Below, piece by piece: positions 1 to 9,260 of a stretch of DNA of 64,000 nt. Under the pieces are notes generated by a model. The model was not told the DNA's origin. It did no database searches and saw only the letters and a program-made list of their open reading frames with translations. Where the stretch lies: contig NZ_BCWQ01000002.1 of NCBI RefSeq assembly GCF_001592285.1, positions 124,001 through 188,000 on the forward strand. The letters run 5' to 3'. Position 1 is the first letter of the stretch. Every line of letters starts with the position of its first letter. Origin of the DNA: Hydrogenophaga pseudoflava NBRC 102511 (GTDB lineage: Bacteria; Pseudomonadota; Gammaproteobacteria; Burkholderiales; Burkholderiaceae_C). The translations under genes were made by a program, and so were the position numbers.

Positions 1-2459
1 TGGGTGGCGCCTTTTTTCCCGCTCGCCGAGCGGCCGTCGGTAATGCTCAGATAGGCCGCGCGGAGGTTCTCGTCGGGCAGCAGTGCCGCGTAGAACGCCA
101 GCTGCGTGTCCTCGAACGGGTGCCTGACCCGGTCTTCGGTTTTCTGCCGGCTTTCGGTCTTGTAGTCGATGACCAGCGGCAACCGGCCCTCCGGGCTGTC
201 CTGGCGGTCGATCCGGTCGAGCTTGCCCCAGAGGCGCCAGGGCGGCAGTTCTGCCGCCAGCTCGGCCTCGGCGCGTTCGAACACGGGGCCGGGACGGCCG
301 GGCTGGGCCTCGTGGCCGGCCAGCCAGTCGAGATAGCCCTCGCGCAGCGCCGGCCAGACCGCCTGGTACGGAAGAAAACCCGCCTCGGTGGCGTCGCCCT
401 GCAGGCCCATGGCGGCCGCCACTTCGTCCCCGATCTGGTCCAGCCGCTGCGCATCGGCCTCGCGGCCCGGGCGCTGGTCGCCGCGCTCCTCGTGAAAAAC
501 CTTGAGCACCGCGTGCAGCCAGTTGCCCAGGTCGCGCTGGTCGGGCTCGGCCTCCAGCTCGGACGCATCGCTCACCCGCAGCTGCCGCAGCGCGAAGAAG
601 CGGTAGGGACAGTCGCGCAGGTCCTGGTAAGCGCTGGCCGACAGCCGGGCCGGCACCAGCGCCGGCGCCGACGGCTGGGGTGGCGGCACCGGCGCGGGGT
701 CCAGGCGGCGGCGCAGGTCGTGGCTGCCTGCGGAGGCAGCGACCGATTCACCATCCGGCAGCGCCAGCACCCAGGGGCTGGGCGACAGCGGCTCGCCGTC
801 TTTCTGGCAACGCCAAAGAACGTCGACCGAGGGCGCACAGAGCGCAGCGGTCCAGGCGCCTTGTGCCGCGGCCGACAGCTGCTCCCGCGTCGGCAGCCCC
901 AGCGCCACCCGCTGTGCGGCCGTCCAGGGGCCGGGCAGCTCGGGGCTGGGATCGAGCGTGACCTCGTCACAGCCCGGCATCACCACCGCCGCGAAGCCGC
1001 GCCCCAGCAACTGGGCCATCGGCAGGATTGTCACAGGCGCTTCGGCGTCGCTGCGCGGCAGGAAGCTGACGCTCTCCAGCACGCTCCGGACCCAGGCAGA
1101 GAACGCCGCAAGACCCATGCGCGGCGCCGTCCGGGCGCCATCGGCCAGCGCCTGCCCGACCTGCCGCAGCTCGGACGAGGCCCCTTCGTTCAAACGCAGC
1201 ACCTGCAGCACCTGCTGCCCGGCCGGATCGTTGCAGAGCGTGGACCACAGCCCGCATGCCTCCAGTGCGGAGCGCAGATCGTCGAGCCAGCGCTCCAGCG
1301 GGCGCGCCGCCTGCAGAGACTCGAGCATCGCCGTGAGCCCCTCGGGCACCAGGGGCGCCAGCGCCGCGTGCCGAAGCACCGCCCGCCAGGATGAGAGACC
1401 ATGCTCGCGCGCCAGTTGTTCCAGCGCTTCCACGCCGCCGGCCGGCCAGATGCCGCCCTGCTTGAGAAGGTCGAGCACGTCGTCGGTGCGGGCCCGGGGA
1501 TCCGCGGCTCGCAGCAGGCTCATGAGCCTTGCGGCCGCCTGGGTGGTGGAGAGCTTCCAGCCGGTGTCGTCGCGCAGCGGCACGCCGACCGCGTGCAGCA
1601 TGGCGCTGATGCGGCGGACCAGCAGGCGGTCGTTGGCCACCAGGGCCAGCGGCACCCGCCCCTCGTTGACGCGGGCGATCACCGTTGCAGCGGCGCGGCG
1701 CGCCTCGTCTTCCGGGTCGGTGCAGGCCTGAAGGCACAGCGCACCGTCGTGGGTGCTTTCAGACACGCCCAGCAGCTCTGCCAGCGAGAACACCTCGGAA
1801 CGCCCGACCCAGTGCGCGGCCAGCGCCTGTCCCAGCGGGTCGTCCTGAAAACCCTGCAGCAGCCAGAGCCGGTCGGCCGCGTGGCCGGGCGCCGCGCGGT
1901 CCGACCAGAGCACGTCGGTGGCAAACCCTGCACTGCCCACCCAGGCCAGGGCCAGGGAGGCCACCAGCGCCTCCCACTGCGGGCCGGGCGTCATGGCGGC
2001 GCGTTGCCGTTCGGCCCAGGCCGCCCGCTGCCCCGGCGGCACCGCTGCTGCGAGCGGCACCAGCTGGCGGGCCGCATCGACCAGACGCGACACCAGCTCG
2101 GCGCGCAGCGCCGGGTCCCGCTGGCCCCTGGCCATGCGGTCGACCAGGGCCTCGGCCACCAGACTGTCTCGCGCCATGTCGCCGCTGAGATCGGTGGGCG
2201 CGGGCCACCAGGGCGCCAGCCCGGCCGCCCAGTTGCGGGTGGTCTCGAAACGGGGCGCAAAGCCGGTGGGATGAGACGCGGCCCAGGCCCGACGGGCCGG
2301 ATCGATCAGCTGGGCATACGGCAGCAGCACCAGCCACCGATCCGGCGAGCCGCCGCCTGAAGCCAGCGCGGCCTCAATGCGGCGCACCACCGCCTGCCAT
2401 CCGTCAGGGGCGACCGGCATGGGCCCAGGCGCTGTGGGGTGGTCTGGCGCAGGCGTCAT
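1..2459 (-). CDS. AddB-like PD-(D/E)XK nuclease/helicase-type protein (3' end cut by window)
   Basis: One open frame runs from the ATG at 2459 off the left edge, giving 819 codons in the window. The C-terminal part carries a RecB/AddB-type nuclease motif, I-D-Y-K-T with D765 and K767, followed by a Q..FYA motif of the kind seen in this nuclease superfamily. The N-terminal 600 residues look like the inactivated helicase-like half of AddB proteins, ending in a conserved 'PGCDE' segment. Such proteins pair with an AddA/UvrD helicase to process double-strand breaks; that partner would lie just off the window, downstream. The gene is divergent from trxA, 105 bases away. Family assignment rests on motifs and on the usual Burkholderiales neighbourhood. 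The missing C-terminus should be only a few tens of residues if it has the family's usual length. Confidence 0.8.
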   Translation of the reverse strand, partial: MTPAPDHPTAPGPMPVAPDGWQAVVRRIEAALASGGGSPDRWLVLLPYAQLIDPARRAWAASHPTGFAPRFETTRNWAAGLAPWWPAPTDLSGDMARDSLVAEALVDRMARGQRDPALRAELVSRLVDAARQLVPLAAAVPPGQRAAWAERQRAAMTPGPQWEALVASLALAWVGSAGFATDVLWSDRAAPGHAADRLWLLQGFQDDPLGQALAAHWVGRSEVFSLAELLGVSESTHDGALCLQACTDPEDEARRAAATVIARVNEGRVPLALVANDRLLVRRISAMLHAVGVPLRDDTGWKLSTTQAAARLMSLLRAADPRARTDDVLDLLKQGGIWPAGGVEALEQLAREHGLSSWRAVLRHAALAPLVPEGLTAMLESLQAARPLERWLDDLRSALEACGLWSTLCNDPAGQQVLQVLRLNEGASSELRQVGQALADGARTAPRMGLAAFSAWVRSVLESVSFLPRSDAEAPVTILPMAQLLGRGFAAVVMPGCDEVTLDPSPELPGPWTAAQRVALGLPTREQLSAAAQGAWTAALCAPSVDVLWRCQKDGEPLSPSPWVLALPDGESVAASAGSHDLRRRLDPAPVPPPQPSAPALVPARLSASAYQDLRDCPYRFFALRQLRVSDASELEAEPDQRDLGNWLHAVLKVFHEERGDQRPGREADAQRLDQIGDEVAAAMGLQGDATEAGFLPYQAVWPALREGYLDWLAGHEAQPGRPGPVFERAEAELAAELPPWRLWGKLDRIDRQDSPEGRLPLVIDYKTESRQKTEDRVRHPFEDTQLAFYAALLPDENLRAAYLSITDGRSASGKKGAT

Positions 2460-2564
2460 CGGTGGGGGGTTTCTGTCACAATGTCTCGGTTCACAGGCTC
2501 CCGCTCTTGCAGCTGCCCTGTTTCCGACTTTAACTTCCCCGATCCACGTTCTTCAGGATGAACC

Positions 2565-2897
2565 ATGGCCAGTGAGCTGATCACCCACGTTTCCGATGCA
2601 ACCTTTCAGGCCGATGTGCTCGACGCCAAAGCCCCTGTGCTGGTCGACTTCTGGGCCGAATGGTGCGGCCCCTGCAAGATGATCGCGCCGATCCTGGACG
2701 AAGTGGCCGGCTCCTACAACGGCAAGCTCAAGATCGCCAAGGTCAATGTCGACGAAAACCGGGACATCCCCGCCAAGTTCGGCATCCGCGGCATCCCCAC
2801 GCTGATGCTGTTCAAGGACGGCCAGCTGGCTGCCACCAAGGTGGGCGCCATGAGCAAGGCCCAGCTGACGGCATTCATCGACCAGCAACTGGCCTGA
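2565..2897 (+). CDS. trxA: Thioredoxin 1
   Basis: Cytoplasmic dithiol-disulfide oxidoreductase of 110 residues, the usual length. The active site W33-C-G-P-C37 follows the buried D28, and the cis-proline is at P78 in the G-I-P-T loop. It reduces cytosolic disulfides, such as those of ribonucleotide reductase and peroxiredoxins, using thioredoxin reductase. In this window it could also reduce the ArsC at 29.9 kb if that enzyme is thioredoxin-linked. A purine-rich stretch (caggatg) precedes the ATG. Rho follows on the same strand, separated by a strong hairpin terminator, so the two probably belong to different transcripts. Confidence 0.97.
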   Translation: MASELITHVSDATFQADVLDAKAPVLVDFWAEWCGPCKMIAPILDEVAGSYNGKLKIAKVNVDENRDIPAKFGIRGIPTLMLFKDGQLAATKVGAMSKAQLTAFIDQQLA

Positions 2898-2908
2898 CCG
2901 GCCCGGCG

Positions 2909-2966
2909 CCGGCCACCGCTGCTCCGGGTGCAAGGCCTGGGGTCGGCTCCGGTGGCCGGTTTTTTC
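2909..2966 (+). terminator. Rho-independent terminator after trxA
   Basis: A perfect 10-bp stem (CCGGCCACCG at 2909-2918 with CGGTGGCCGG at 2950-2959) encloses a 31-nt loop and is followed by a run of T residues. It lies 12 bases after the trxA stop and separates trxA from rho. The loop is longer than usual. Confidence 0.75.
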
Positions 2967-3090
2967 CTGTCATAATTCTCGCGTCAGCTGGCCTACCAAC
3001 GCCCAGCCCCTCCTGACAGCGCCAGTCCGCCATCCGGACATCAGCGCCCCCTCCCCGGTTCTGACAAGACTCCCTTCCGGAGCGATTTCC

Positions 3091-4353
3091 ATGCACCTTA
3101 ACGAACTCAAGGCACTGCACGTGTCTGAAGTCCTCAAGCAGGCCGAAGCGCTTGAGATCGAAAACACCGGCCGCATGCGCAAGCAGGAGCTGATGTTCGC
3201 CATCATCAAGAAGCGCGCCAAGGCCGGCGAACAGGTGAACGCGGACGGCGTGCTGGAAGTGCTGCCCGACGGCTTCGGCTTCCTGCGCAACATGGACACC
3301 AGCTTCACGGCGTCCACCGACGACATCTACATCTCCCCCAGCCAGATCCGCCGCTTCAACCTGCACACAGGTGACATGATCGAGGGCGAGGTCCGCATTC
3401 CCAAGGACGGCGAGCGCTACTTCGCGCTGAACAAGCTGGATGCCATCAACGGCCTGCCGCCCGAGGCGAACAAGCACAAGGTGATGTTCGAGAACCTGAC
3501 GCCGCTGTTCCCCAAGCAGCAGATGCGCCTGGAGCGTGACATCAAGACCGACGAGAACATCACCGGCCGCGTCATCGACATCATCTCGCCCATCGGCAAG
3601 GGTCAGCGCGCCCTGATCGTCGCACCGCCCAAGAGCGGCAAGACGGTGATGATGCAGCACATCTGCCACGCCATCACTGCCAACCACCCCGAGGTGGAAC
3701 TGATGGTGCTGCTGGTGGACGAGCGCCCGGAAGAAGTGACCGAAATGCAGCGCACGGTGCGCGGCGACGTGATCGCTTCCACCTTCGACGAGCCGGCCGC
3801 CCGCCACGTGCATGTGGCCGAGATGGTCATTGAGCGCGCCAAGCGCTTGGTCGAACTCAAGAAGGACGTGGTGATCCTGCTGGACTCCATCACCCGCCTG
3901 GCCCGCGCCTACAACAACGTGCTGCCCAGCTCTGGCAAGGTGCTGACCGGCGGCGTGGACGCCAACGCCCTGCAGCGTCCCAAGCGCTTCTTCGGTGCCG
4001 CGCGCAACGTGGAAGAAGGCGGTTCGCTGACCATCATCGCCACCGCCCTGGTCGATACCGGCAGCCGCATGGACGAGGTGATCTTTGAAGAATTCAAGGG
4101 CACCGGCAACAGCGAAATCCACCTCGACCGCCGCCTGTACGAAAAGCGCGTCTTCCCCTCGATCCAGCTCAACCGCAGCGGCACCCGCCGCGAAGAACTG
4201 CTGCTGGCACCCGAGATCCTGCAGAAGACCCGCATCCTGCGCCAGTTCATGTACAACATGGACGAGATTGAGGCCATGGAGATGGTGCTCAAGAGCATGA
4301 AGGCGACGAAGAACAACTCCGAGTTCTTCGACATGATGCGCCGCGGCGGTTAA
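3091..4353 (+). CDS. rho: Transcription termination factor Rho
   Basis: Hexameric RNA-dependent ATPase/translocase that ends transcription at C-rich unstructured sites. At 420 residues it matches the E. coli protein (419). It has the N-terminal helical and cold-shock-like RNA-binding domain (about 1-130), the P-loop P-P-K-S-G-K-T at 179-185, a Walker B segment V-V-I-L-L-D near 270, and the Q- and R-loop region of the RecA-like domain. The start M-H-L-N-E-L is typical of betaproteobacterial Rho, and a cggag sequence precedes it. The 190-base leader between trxA and rho could hold autoregulatory sites, as known for E. coli rho, but I see no specific element beyond the trxA terminator. rpmE follows with its own promoter-like sequence. 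Confidence 0.98.
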   Translation: MHLNELKALHVSEVLKQAEALEIENTGRMRKQELMFAIIKKRAKAGEQVNADGVLEVLPDGFGFLRNMDTSFTASTDDIYISPSQIRRFNLHTGDMIEGEVRIPKDGERYFALNKLDAINGLPPEANKHKVMFENLTPLFPKQQMRLERDIKTDENITGRVIDIISPIGKGQRALIVAPPKSGKTVMMQHICHAITANHPEVELMVLLVDERPEEVTEMQRTVRGDVIASTFDEPAARHVHVAEMVIERAKRLVELKKDVVILLDSITRLARAYNNVLPSSGKVLTGGVDANALQRPKRFFGAARNVEEGGSLTIIATALVDTGSRMDEVIFEEFKGTGNSEIHLDRRLYEKRVFPSIQLNRSGTRREELLLAPEILQKTRILRQFMYNMDEIEAMEMVLKSMKATKNNSEFFDMMRRGG

Positions 4354-4370
4354 TACCGCAGCAAACATCA

Positions 4371-4376
4371 TATAAT
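4371..4376 (+). promoter_or_regulatory. Candidate -10 element for rpmE
   Basis: A perfect TATAAT lies 17 bases after the rho stop codon and 77 bases before rpmE. No convincing -35 hexamer is seen 16-18 bases upstream, where the sequence is the 3' end of rho. It suggests that rpmE has its own promoter in addition to read-through from rho. Confidence 0.45.
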
Positions 4377-4452
4377 TCAAGGCTTTGCAACTTGCGACAA
4401 GTACGAGAGAACGGTTCTCCCGCGGCTGCCGCACCTGACCCAAGGAATCGCC

Positions 4453-4701
4453 ATGAAAGAAGGCATTCACCCCAACTACCGCGAAGTCTGCTTCGTGGAC
4501 CTGTCGAACAACTTCAAGTTCGTGACGCGTTCCTGCGCGAACACCAAGGAAACCATCAAGATGGAAGACGGCCGCGAGCTGCCGCTCTACAAACTTGATA
4601 CCTCCAGCGAGTCGCACCCCTTCTACACCGGTACCCAGAAGTCGGTGGACAACATGGGTGGCCGCGTCGAGAAGTTCCGCAATCGCTTCGGCAAGAAGTA
4701 A
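4453..4701 (+). CDS. rpmE2: 50S ribosomal protein L31, type B
   Basis: Ribosomal protein of 82 residues. The opening M-K-E-G-I-H-P-N-Y and the motif [10 protein letters not shown] are typical of L31. The zinc-binding C-x2-C pattern of type A L31 is absent, so this is the zinc-independent type B (RpmE2/YkgM-like) form. Rho followed by L31 is a common order in betaproteobacteria. An aagga sequence precedes the start at good spacing, and a strong terminator follows 40 bases after the stop. Where both forms exist, the type B form is often induced by zinc limitation; here its position suggests it is the standard L31. Confidence 0.95.
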   Translation: MKEGIHPNYREVCFVDLSNNFKFVTRSCANTKETIKMEDGRELPLYKLDTSSESHPFYTGTQKSVDNMGGRVEKFRNRFGKK

Positions 4702-4739
4702 TCGGACCGATCGACCCTGCGGGCCTGCGCCCGGGAAAG

Positions 4740-4770
4740 AAAGCAGCCGATCTCCCGGCTGCTTTTTTTT
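4740..4770 (+). terminator. Rho-independent terminator after rpmE
   Basis: A 10-bp stem (AAAGCAGCCG at 4740-4749 with CGGCTGCTTT at 4756-4765) with a 6-nt loop is followed by a run of eight T in total. This is a textbook intrinsic terminator ending the rho-rpmE segment. Confidence 0.9.
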
Positions 4771-4809
4771 CGCCCTGCGTGCCCCGCGTACCCCTGTATA
4801 TTCCCCGCC

Positions 4810-6516
4810 GTGAGTCTTGCCACCCCCGCCATCGTGACCCAGTCGGCCGTGCGCCGCCTGCCGCGCATCGCCTTGCTGCTGCTGGGTCTGGCCTATGTGC
4901 TGCCCGGATTTCTGGGGCGGGAGCCCTGGAAAAACCTGGACGTGGCGGCCTTTGGCGCCATGATGGAAATGGCCCGGGGCAGCAGCGGCTGGTGGCAGCC
5001 CCAGGTGCTGGGACAGCCAGCCGAGATGGTGGGCCCTCTTCCTTACTGGCTGGGAGCACTGGCCATCCGGTTTTTGCCGTTTCTGCCGCCCGACCTCGCC
5101 GTCCGGGTGCCGTTCGGGATGCTGCTGGCACTGACCCTGGTCTGCACCTGGTACGCGACCTACCACCTCGCGCGCCAGGCCAGCGCACAACCCGTGGCCT
5201 TTGCCTTCGGTGGCGAGGCGGACCCGATCGACTATGCGCGCGCGATGGCGGATGCGGCGCTGCTGGCGCTGGTGGCCTGCCTGGGCCTGGCCCAGATGTC
5301 GCATGAAACCACGCCGGACCTGGCGCGGCTGGCCATGGTCAGTGCGGTGCTCATGGCGGCCACGCGCATGGCGCTGCCGCTCACCCGCCACCCATGGAAA
5401 GCCGTGGCCCTGTGGGGTGCGGCCACGCTGGGCCTGGTGCTTAGCGGCGCGCCCTGGATTGCGCTGGCCCTGGGCACCGGTCTGCTGTTGCTGGTGTGGA
5501 CCAGCCGGTCGGCTCAGGGTGCGGCAGCGCCGCAGGAGCTGAGCTGGGTGGTGGGACTGCTGGCACTGGCCGCCTTGCTTGCTTCGATCACTGAGCAGAT
5601 CCACTGGCCCCAGGCGCTGTCGCTGCCCGCTTCCATGGCAGACTGGAAGCGCTGGGGCAAGCTGCTGGTGTGGTTCACCTGGCCCGCCTGGCCTCTGGCG
5701 CTCTGGACGCTCTGGCGCTGGCGCCACCAGCTGCGCAGCCCACATGTGGCGCTTCCGTTGTGGGCCGCACTGGTGAGTGTTGTCAACAGCGCGATCAACC
5801 CGGATTTCGACCGTTCGCTGCTGCTGGCCCTGCCGGCCATGGCTGTACTGGCCGCGTTCGCGCTGCCCACGCTCCGGCGCAGCGTGTCCGCCCTGATCGA
5901 CTGGTTCACGCTGGTGTTTTTCAGCGGATGCGCTCTGGTGATCTGGGTCATCTGGTTCGCCATGCAGACCGGCGTCCCAGCCAAACCCGCCGCCAACGTC
6001 GCCAAGCTGGCCCCCGGGTTCAATCCCGAGTTCTCCTGGCTGCTCCTGCTGCCCGCGCTGCTGGCCACCATCGCCTGGGGCTGGCTGGTGGCGTGGCGCG
6101 TGGGACGCCATCGGCAGGCCATCTGGAAGAGCCTGGTGTTGCCAGCCGCTGGCGCCACCCTCTGCTGGCTGCTGCTCATGACGCTGTGGCTGCCGCTGCT
6201 GGACTATGGCCGCAGCTATGGGCCGGTGGCGCGCCGCATCGCCACGCTGGTGCCGCCTGGCTCCCCCTGCGTGCTGGTGGACGGGCTTGGCCAGGCGCAG
6301 ATCGCGTCGCTGCAGTTCCAGGGTGGGCTCAGCTTGCGCCGCACCGGTGACGGGGCCGCAGACGGCTGCCGCATCATGGTGGTGAACCCGGACACCCAGC
6401 CGACGCTGGACGAGCGGGTGGCGCTGACCGAATGGGCCTACAAGGCCACGGTGCGGCGCCTCAACGACCGCGAACGGCTGCTGATCTACCAGCGGGTCGG
6501 CGGCCCGGCTCGCTAG
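4810..6516 (+). CDS. GT39/ArnT-like polytopic membrane glycosyltransferase
   Basis: Protein of 568 residues with about 11-12 hydrophobic segments and a C-terminal soluble tail of about 130 residues, the layout of GT-C glycosyltransferases (PMT/ArnT family). The first periplasmic loop contains G-R-E-P-W-K-N-L-D-V near residue 40; the aspartate fits the position of the metal-binding acidic residue of GT39 enzymes. Such proteins transfer a sugar from a polyprenyl-phosphate donor to lipid A or another envelope acceptor; the substrate cannot be told here. The start is a GTG without a Shine-Dalgarno sequence. A TATATT hexamer at 4797-4802 places a possible transcription start at or next to the GTG. 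Its stop codon shares the CTAG palindrome with the stop of the convergent phoR. Confidence 0.75.
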   Translation: MSLATPAIVTQSAVRRLPRIALLLLGLAYVLPGFLGREPWKNLDVAAFGAMMEMARGSSGWWQPQVLGQPAEMVGPLPYWLGALAIRFLPFLPPDLAVRVPFGMLLALTLVCTWYATYHLARQASAQPVAFAFGGEADPIDYARAMADAALLALVACLGLAQMSHETTPDLARLAMVSAVLMAATRMALPLTRHPWKAVALWGAATLGLVLSGAPWIALALGTGLLLLVWTSRSAQGAAAPQELSWVVGLLALAALLASITEQIHWPQALSLPASMADWKRWGKLLVWFTWPAWPLALWTLWRWRHQLRSPHVALPLWAALVSVVNSAINPDFDRSLLLALPAMAVLAAFALPTLRRSVSALIDWFTLVFFSGCALVIWVIWFAMQTGVPAKPAANVAKLAPGFNPEFSWLLLLPALLATIAWGWLVAWRVGRHRQAIWKSLVLPAAGATLCWLLLMTLWLPLLDYGRSYGPVARRIATLVPPGSPCVLVDGLGQAQIASLQFQGGLSLRRTGDGAADGCRIMVVNPDTQPTLDERVALTEWAYKATVRRLNDRERLLIYQRVGGPAR

Positions 6517-7829
6517 GTGCCGGTCGCGCGCACACGCGTGGCCGGCAGCGAGATGATGAAGGTGGAGCCGCGCCCGACTGTGCTGCGCACCACCACCTGA
6601 CCACCGTGGCGCTGCGCCACGTGTTTGACGATGGCCAGCCCCAGACCTGTGCCACCGGTCTCGCGCGAGCGGCTGCGGTCCACGCGGTAGAAGCGCTCGG
6701 TGAGGCGTGGCAGGTGCTCGGCCTCGATCCCCGGTCCCGTGTCTTCCACAAAGAACTCCCCCGCCCCCTCATCGACAAGGCGCCAGCCGGCCCGGATGCT
6801 CCCCCCCGGCGGCGTGTAGCGGACCGCATTGCTCAGGAGGTTGGACATGGCGCTGAGCAGTTCGTTGCGGCTACCGGCCACCTGCAGCTCCGACCCGGGC
6901 ACCACCTCGATCTGATGCACCGGATCGGCGATCACGGCGGACAAGCCCTGCGCCTCCAGCACCGCCTGGCGCAGCAGCTCGGAAACATCGACCCACTCAC
7001 CGGTGCCTGGCACGGGACTGCCTTCCAGGCGGGACAGCGTCAGCAAGTCGCTCACCAGCGTCTGCATGCGCTGGGCCTGCTGGCCCATGAGCCCCAGGAA
7101 GCGCTGGCGGTCGGCCTCCTCCAGCGGCAGGCTCTGCATGGTCTCCACAAAGCCGCTGAGCACCGTCAGAGGCGTGCGGATTTCATGCGAGACGTTGGCC
7201 ACAAAATCCCGGCGCATCGAGTCGGCCAGCTGCACCGCCGTGACATCGCGCGTGAGCATCAACTGCCGCTGGTCACCATAGGGGTGGATCTGCAGCGAGA
7301 TCTTTCTGGGCTGGGTCGGACGCTGGCCGGGACCATCGACCTCGATCTCGGCACCGAAGTTGCCTGCGTCCATGTAGGCGTTGAAGCTCGGATGCCGCAC
7401 GAGGTTGCGCACGTACTGCCCGATGTCTCGCTGCGGATCGATGCCCAGGTGCTGCGCCGCCGTCAGGTTGCACCACTCGATGCGCGCCATGCTGTCGAGC
7501 AGCACGACGCCGTTAGGTGAGGCCTGGATCGCGGCCAGAAAATCCTCCAGCCGCTCGTCGCTGCCATGGGCCTTCTGTTCGAGGGCGCGGAACCGCTTGC
7601 GCGTGCGCTCCAGCAGCTCACCCCAGAGCCCGGAGAGCCTGGGGATGTGAATGTCGTCGGCCCGGCTCAGCCAGCGCAGCAGCTGCGCAGCGCGCACGCT
7701 GTCCCAGGCCAGCCAGAGCATGGCCCCCAGGCCCGCCCCCGCCAGCGTCCAGGTCACCGAGCCTCTGGTCCAGCCCCACGCGCCAGCCGCTGCCACCAGC
7801 AGCATCAGCCCAAACGCCCGCCCGATCAT
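6513..7829 (-). CDS. phoR: Phosphate regulon sensor histidine kinase PhoR
   Basis: Membrane-bound sensor kinase of 438 residues that phosphorylates PhoB when Pi is scarce and dephosphorylates it otherwise, under control of PhoU and the Pst transporter. Two hydrophobic segments near the N-terminus (about 5-50) are followed by a charged linker, a PAS domain (about 95-200), the HisKA box V-S-H-E-I-R-T-P-L with H215, and the ATP-binding N, G1 and G2 boxes (L-L-S-N-A-V-R-Y, D-T-G-P-G-I, G-G-T-G-L-G-L-A). I chose the ATG at 7829 because it overlaps the phoB stop (ATGA), begins a hydrophobic signal-anchor and gives the family length; the frame is open further upstream only as antisense-type sequence inside phoB. 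It is the last gene of the pst-pho operon. Confidence 0.95.
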   Translation of the reverse strand: MIGRAFGLMLLVAAAGAWGWTRGSVTWTLAGAGLGAMLWLAWDSVRAAQLLRWLSRADDIHIPRLSGLWGELLERTRKRFRALEQKAHGSDERLEDFLAAIQASPNGVVLLDSMARIEWCNLTAAQHLGIDPQRDIGQYVRNLVRHPSFNAYMDAGNFGAEIEVDGPGQRPTQPRKISLQIHPYGDQRQLMLTRDVTAVQLADSMRRDFVANVSHEIRTPLTVLSGFVETMQSLPLEEADRQRFLGLMGQQAQRMQTLVSDLLTLSRLEGSPVPGTGEWVDVSELLRQAVLEAQGLSAVIADPVHQIEVVPGSELQVAGSRNELLSAMSNLLSNAVRYTPPGGSIRAGWRLVDEGAGEFFVEDTGPGIEAEHLPRLTERFYRVDRSRSRETGGTGLGLAIVKHVAQRHGGQVVVRSTVGRGSTFIISLPATRVRATGT

Positions 7830-8548
7830 GCTGCGCTGTCGCCGCTTCCCTGCCCGACAGCCACGCGGGACGTGAGGCGGTAGCCCGCGCCGCGCACCGT
7901 TTCCACCATGCCGGCAGCGTCGCCCAGGGATTCCCTCAACCGCTTGACGTGTACGTCCACGGTGCGCTCCTCGATGAAGACATGGTCGCCCCATATCTTG
8001 TCGAGCAGGGTACCACGCGTGTGCACGCGCTCCGGGTGCTTCATCAGGTAGTGCAGCAGCTTGAATTCGGTCGGTCCGAGCTTGAGCTCGACCTCGCGGA
8101 AGCTCACGCGGTAGGTGGCCGCGTCCAGCGACAGCTCGCCCACCTGCACCGAGTCGTTGACGATCTCGGGGGCACGGCGGCGCAGCACGGCGCGGATGCG
8201 CGCCAGCAGTTCCTGGGTGGAAAACGGCTTGGTGATGTAGTCGTCGGCACCGGCGTCCAGGCCCTGCACCTTGTCCGACTCGTCGCTGCGGGCCGTCAGC
8301 ATCAGGATGGGCACGGTCTTGGTGCGCTCCTGGCGGCGCCAGGTGCGGGCCAGGGCAGCGCCGCTCTCGCCGGGCAGCATCCAGTCCAGCAGGATCACGT
8401 CGGGCAGAACCGCGTCGATCTCGCGGCGAGCCGACTCACCGTCGAACACCACCGTGGGTGCAAAACCGTTGTGGCGCAGGTTGACCGCGATCAGCTCGGC
8501 GATCGCCGGCTCATCCTCGACCACCAGCACGCGGGGAAGTTTTTTCAT
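7826..8548 (-). CDS. phoB: Phosphate regulon response regulator PhoB
   Basis: OmpR-type regulator of 240 residues: a receiver domain (about 7-125) with the acidic pocket E11/D12, phospho-acceptor D55 in L-L-D-W-M-L-P-G, and K in I-T-K-P-F, then a winged-helix DNA-binding domain (about 140-232). The recognition region K-R-L-R-E-S-L-G and the hairpin V-R-G-A-G-Y-R are typical. When phosphorylated it binds Pho boxes, candidates for which occur before pstS and in the olsB-phoX gap. The gene overlaps phoU upstream and phoR downstream by four bases each, showing translational coupling. Confidence 0.97.
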   Translation of the reverse strand: MKKLPRVLVVEDEPAIAELIAVNLRHNGFAPTVVFDGESARREIDAVLPDVILLDWMLPGESGAALARTWRRQERTKTVPILMLTARSDESDKVQGLDAGADDYITKPFSTQELLARIRAVLRRRAPEIVNDSVQVGELSLDAATYRVSFREVELKLGPTEFKLLHYLMKHPERVHTRGTLLDKIWGDHVFIEERTVDVHVKRLRESLGDAAGMVETVRGAGYRLTSRVAVGQGSGDSAA

Positions 8549-9246
8549 CCGACCACCGACTGCACTTTGTCCATCGAGCTGTGGCGCACGTCCTCGCCCT
8601 TGACAACGAAGATGATCTGCTCGGCGATGTTCTTGGCGTGGTCGCCCACACGCTCCAGCGACTTGGCCAGGAACAGCAGGTCCAGGCTGGGCGAGATGGT
8701 GCGCGGGTCTTCCATCATGTACGTGATGAGCTTGCGCAGGAAGCCGTTGTACTCGCCGTCGATGGCGTCGTCCTCCTTGATGATGGCCAGCGCCATGTTG
8801 GTGTCCAGCCGCGCGAACGAGTCCAGCGTCTTGCGAAGCATGCCGGCGGCCAGGTCGGCGGCCAGCCGCAGCTCGGAAATCGGCAGCGAGCGCGGCGAGC
8901 CGCTTTCGATGATCGACTTCACCATGCGGGCCACGCGGGCGATCTCGTCGCCGGCGCGCTCCAGGTTCTGGGTAGTGCGCGAGATGGCCATCAGGAAGCG
9001 CAGGTCGCGCGCGGTGGGCTGGCGGCGGCCGATGGTGGAGATGATCTCGTGGTCGATGTTCATCTCCATCTGGTTGATCCGGTTCTCGGTCTCGATCACC
9101 TGCTCGGCCGTCTCCTGGCTCAGATGGACCAGGGCGTAGACCGCCTGGTGCAGCTGAGATTCGACCAGCCCGCCCATCTCCAGCACGTGGGTGGAAATGG
9201 AATTGAGCTCGGCGTCGAACTGGCTGGAAATGTGTTTGTCACCCAT
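8545..9246 (-). CDS. phoU: Phosphate transport/signalling accessory protein PhoU
   Basis: Cytoplasmic helical protein of 233 residues that links the PstSCAB transporter to PhoR and restrains both Pi uptake and PhoR kinase activity. Two PhoU repeats (about 20-110 and 120-215) each carry the metal-binding E/D-x3-D pattern, seen for example as E-R-A-G-D-E and E-R-V-G-D-H-A-K-N. I chose the ATG at 9246 (M-G-D-K-H), preceded by ggagacc, because the frame upstream is only open inside pstB antisense-type sequence. It overlaps phoB by four bases and follows pstB after 14 bases. Confidence 0.97.
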   Translation of the reverse strand: MGDKHISSQFDAELNSISTHVLEMGGLVESQLHQAVYALVHLSQETAEQVIETENRINQMEMNIDHEIISTIGRRQPTARDLRFLMAISRTTQNLERAGDEIARVARMVKSIIESGSPRSLPISELRLAADLAAGMLRKTLDSFARLDTNMALAIIKEDDAIDGEYNGFLRKLITYMMEDPRTISPSLDLLFLAKSLERVGDHAKNIAEQIIFVVKGEDVRHSSMDKVQSVVG

Positions 9247-9260
9247 GGTGGTCTCCCTGA

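Noticed and set aside
2875-6111. Open frame of 1,078 codons on the minus strand over rho and rpmE
   Set aside because: It is antisense to rho, rpmE and the GT39-like gene and crosses terminator hairpins. It is low-complexity (His/Gln/Gly-rich), a codon-bias shadow.
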